A DNA stretch of 9,609 nt, from the NCBI GenBank assembly GCA_018678395.1, contig JAHHMJ010000651.1, positions 1-9,609 on the forward strand, read 5' to 3'. Position numbers and translations under genes: made by a program. Positions 8,050 through 9,609 of this stretch are shown here, in pieces (the stretch's first letter is position 1; every line of letters begins with the position of its first letter). The stretch comes from Gemmatimonadota bacterium. GTDB taxonomy: Bacteria > Gemmatimonadota > Gemmatimonadetes > Longimicrobiales > Gaopeijiaceae. A model generated the notes under the pieces. It searched no databases. It was not told the DNA's origin and saw nothing but the letters and a program-made list of their open reading frames with translations.

Positions 8050-8075
8050 CGGGACCGGTGCGGGTGGTCCCCGTC
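8048..8075 (+). terminator. Terminator-like hairpin between convergent genes
   Basis: GACGGGACC (8048-8056) pairs with GGTCCCCGTC (8066-8075), a 9-bp GC-rich stem with one bulged C and a 9-base loop. It starts inside the protease stop codon and lies in the 75-base gap before the stop of the opposing gene. No T-run follows on either strand, so it is not a textbook intrinsic terminator, but position and stem strength fit a bidirectional 3'-end structure. Confidence 0.4.
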
Positions 8076-8124
8076 GGCGTGCGGTCCCCGACGATGCACC
8101 GCCCCGACGCGGTCGCCCCGGGTC

Positions 8125-9111
8125 TCAGCTGCAGAACGGCGGATCGACGACGTCCACGTAGGTGGGCGGCCGGAGTTCGATACCGCTGCCCAGCATGGTG
8201 CGCATGAAGTCCCGCGTATAGATGCGCAGCATGGCGCCGTCGAACAGGAACTCGATGCGCTCGACGTCCTGGGCGAGGGTCGTGCTCAGGACGCCCTCTG
8301 CCACGGCCGCAGTGAGCGATTCCTCGTCGATGACGGTGCACCGTATCCGTTGGGCCCGTCGCCCGTACTGCAGCCGCAGCAGTTCTTCCACGGTGTGGCC
8401 ACTCCAGCGCCGGAGCAGCAGCGTGCGGTCGAGAGGGCGCATCGTGATCGCGCGCTGCCCCCCGGCGCGGTCCTCGATGCGGCGGATCTCGACGTCGATC
8501 ATCTCTTCGACGAGTGGGTCCGGTCGCAGGAAGTAGACGCGGGGCCTGCCGTCTCCGGGCTCGATCACGGTGTCGAGCGGCATGTAGCCGAAGGCGCGGA
8601 TCTCGAGGAAGAGCCCCATGCCCTCCCACCCGGTGACGTCGAAGCGTCCCCGCGCGTTCGTGCGGGTGGTCTGACCGCTGCTGGTGCGGATATCGACGCT
8701 CTTCAACGGCGCATCTCGGATCGGGTCCCGGACGCGACCGGTGACGTCGACGGCGCGCGGGGCGACGATCAGCGGATCGAGCACGAAGGCCGCGGCATCG
8801 ACCGCGACGTCGAGCATCACGTCACGCGTGACCTCGAGTTCGCGGGTCGTGGGGCGGTACCCGAACGCCTCGACCTGCAGGGTACGGGTCCCTGCCTCGA
8901 CACCCTCCACCATGTAGAACCCGTCCGACTCGGAGAGCACCGGACGCGAGCCGTCCACCGTCACGACGGCATTCGGGATCCCGCGTCCCGTTGCGCCGTC
9001 CACGATGCGGCCGGCTACGACGAGTCCGCTCTGGCCTCGCGCCGCGATCGGGAGCGCGAGGGTGAGGAGGGCCGGCAGGAGCGCCCATCGAGCCGCGACG
9101 CGCGTCCTAAT
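8125..9111 (-). CDS. Secreted protein with two carboxypeptidase-regulatory-like domains; start codon unclear
   Basis: The protein is about 328 residues from position 9111. It opens with a signal-peptide-like stretch ([26 protein letters not shown]), so it is exported. Domain 1 (about 29-105) is a carboxypeptidase-regulatory-like beta fold: [20 protein letters not shown], then [21 protein letters not shown] second, more degenerate copy follows ([34 protein letters not shown]). The C-terminal 130 residues carry a [20 protein letters not shown] segment with a plug-like look and end in PPFCS; I do not recognise a named family. Such proteins are common in the envelopes of Gemmatimonadota and Bacteroidota, but the role is unknown. 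Start problem: there is no ATG, GTG or TTG in frame near the signal peptide. The only plausible initiator is ATT at 9111, which overlaps the hemF stop codon and has no clear ribosome site. A point error, a frame error or true ATT initiation are all possible. Tight overlap suggests co-transcription with hemF. Confidence 0.75.
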   Translation of the reverse strand: MRTRVAARWALLPALLTLALPIAARGQSGLVVAGRIVDGATGRGIPNAVVTVDGSRPVLSESDGFYMVEGVEAGTRTLQVEAFGYRPTTRELEVTRDVMLDVAVDAAAFVLDPLIVAPRAVDVTGRVRDPIRDAPLKSVDIRTSSGQTTRTNARGRFDVTGWEGMGLFLEIRAFGYMPLDTVIEPGDGRPRVYFLRPDPLVEEMIDVEIRRIEDRAGGQRAITMRPLDRTLLLRRWSGHTVEELLRLQYGRRAQRIRCTVIDEESLTAAVAEGVLSTTLAQDVERIEFLFDGAMLRIYTRDFMRTMLGSGIELRPPTYVDVVDPPFCS

Positions 9112-9609
9112 GCGACGCCGCGATCCAGTCGCGGGGCTGGAGCATCTCGAGGGTGCGCGCCTCGGGTGAGCCCGGTTCGGCCGTGACCTGGAACTCCCAG
9201 GCGGCCCCGGGCGGCATGGACGTGAGGATCGCCTCGACGTTGCCGTCGGTCTGGAGGCCGAAGCGGGTGCCTCGGTCGTAGAGGAGATTGAACTCGGCAT
9301 ACCGACCACGACGGAGCAGCTGCCACCGCCGCTCGCGCTCACCGAAGGGCGTGTCGCGCCGGAAGCGTACGATGGGGAGGTACGCCTCTTCCAGCGCGCG
9401 GATCCCATCAGACCGGAATCGTGTTCGTCCAGCCAGGCCTGGAGCGCCCCGCGGAAATGGACCGCATCCTCCTCGCGCCCGAACATCGGGTGAGATCGGC
9501 GCCACCGCCGAACCACCAGTAGCCGCCGCCGTCGACCTCGAAGTAGCGGAGACTCGCCTGGAAGGAGGGCACCCACGGGTTGTGGAAATGCAGCACCATG
9601 GTCTCTCGC
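9107..9609 (-). pseudogene. hemF: Aerobic coproporphyrinogen III oxidase, 3' part, frameshifted and missing an internal block
   Basis: HemF converts coproporphyrinogen III to protoporphyrinogen IX with O2, releasing two CO2, late in heme synthesis. Three pieces in three frames match it. Piece 1 (9609-9491): [19 protein letters not shown] and [11 protein letters not shown]. Piece 2 (about 9490-9418): [12 protein letters not shown] and [10 protein letters not shown]. Piece 3 (about 9418-9107): [58 protein letters not shown], ending RDWIAASH. The first frame change is repaired by one extra C in the coding-strand run at 9488-9490, giving DLTPMFG. At the second, near 9418, about 45 residues normally found between HD and the F preceding AYLP are absent along with the frame. 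The missing block includes the family signature (KxWC, then HRxExRG, then GGxFFD), so the product as given could not be functional. The 5' part lies beyond the window. It is either a true pseudogene or an assembly deletion. Confidence 0.85.

Noticed and set aside
5133..8207. 1024-codon plus-strand open frame overlapping the protease
   Set aside because: It is Arg/Gly/Ala/Pro-rich with no motif, and is a GC-driven shadow of the frame that carries HLLEH and the signal peptide.
8822..9088. ATG at 9088 as the start of the secreted protein
   Set aside because: That ATG is in another frame and gives an Arg/Pro-rich peptide without a signal sequence or domain.
9112..9576. Continuous frame joining hemF piece 2 to the secreted protein, suggesting a fusion
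   Set aside because: Only 9490-9418 of it matches HemF. The rest is Ser/Arg/Pro-rich and out of frame with HemF piece 3, and a signal peptide in mid-protein makes a fusion implausible.
1..9609. tRNA, rRNA, CRISPR array, insertion sequence or prophage
   Set aside because: No clover-leaf candidates, regularly spaced repeats, transposase motifs or terminal inverted repeats were seen on either strand by eye.

Overview
The base composition is very GC-rich, and codon third positions in the real genes are almost always G or C. A periplasmic PqqL-type M16 protease, a secreted protein with two carboxypeptidase-regulatory-like folds, and an aerobic hemF all lie beside a secondary-metabolite gene. That mix suggests a Gram-negative, soil- or marine-type bacterium. 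Gemmatimonadota is my best guess, with myxobacteria-like lineages as the alternative. This is inference from gene style, not from a marker gene.

Layout: (1) 1-174, plus strand: the C-terminal 57 codons of an unidentified protein. (2) 188-5025, minus strand: one large single-module non-ribosomal peptide synthetase (NRPS), about 1612 residues once a one-base frameshift at 1222-1227 is repaired. Its order is formyltransferase, condensation-domain remnant, adenylation domain split by a luciferase-like flavin monooxygenase, and peptidyl carrier. (3) 5026-5229: a divergent intergenic region holding a 23-nt tandem repeat and a small hairpin. (4) 5230-8049, plus strand: a secreted M16 zinc protease. 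(5) 8050-8124: a convergent gap with a terminator-like hairpin. (6) 8125 to about 9111, minus strand: a secreted protein with two carboxypeptidase-regulatory-like folds. (7) 9107-9609, minus strand: the 3' part of a broken hemF, which has two frame changes and lacks the family signature block.

The NRPS is the centre of interest. The specificity residues of its A domain read DILQMGMIWK, close to the classical glycine code. The monooxygenase sits between core motifs A4 and A5, the site I recall for the glycine-activating, monooxygenase-interrupted A domains of myxothiazol and melithiazol synthetases. The N-terminal formyltransferase recalls the F-A-PCP initiation module of linear gramicidin synthetase LgrA. 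The protein therefore looks like a formylating, oxidising glycine-loading module. No partner NRPS or PKS, thioesterase, transporter or phosphopantetheinyl transferase is visible, and the flanking genes look unrelated. Either its partners lie elsewhere or it works alone.

Three separate frame changes occur in otherwise well-conserved coding sequence, all in the sense of missing bases. Two are in short C/G runs, so sequencing undercalls are a real possibility. The roughly 45-residue gap in hemF is harder to explain that way.
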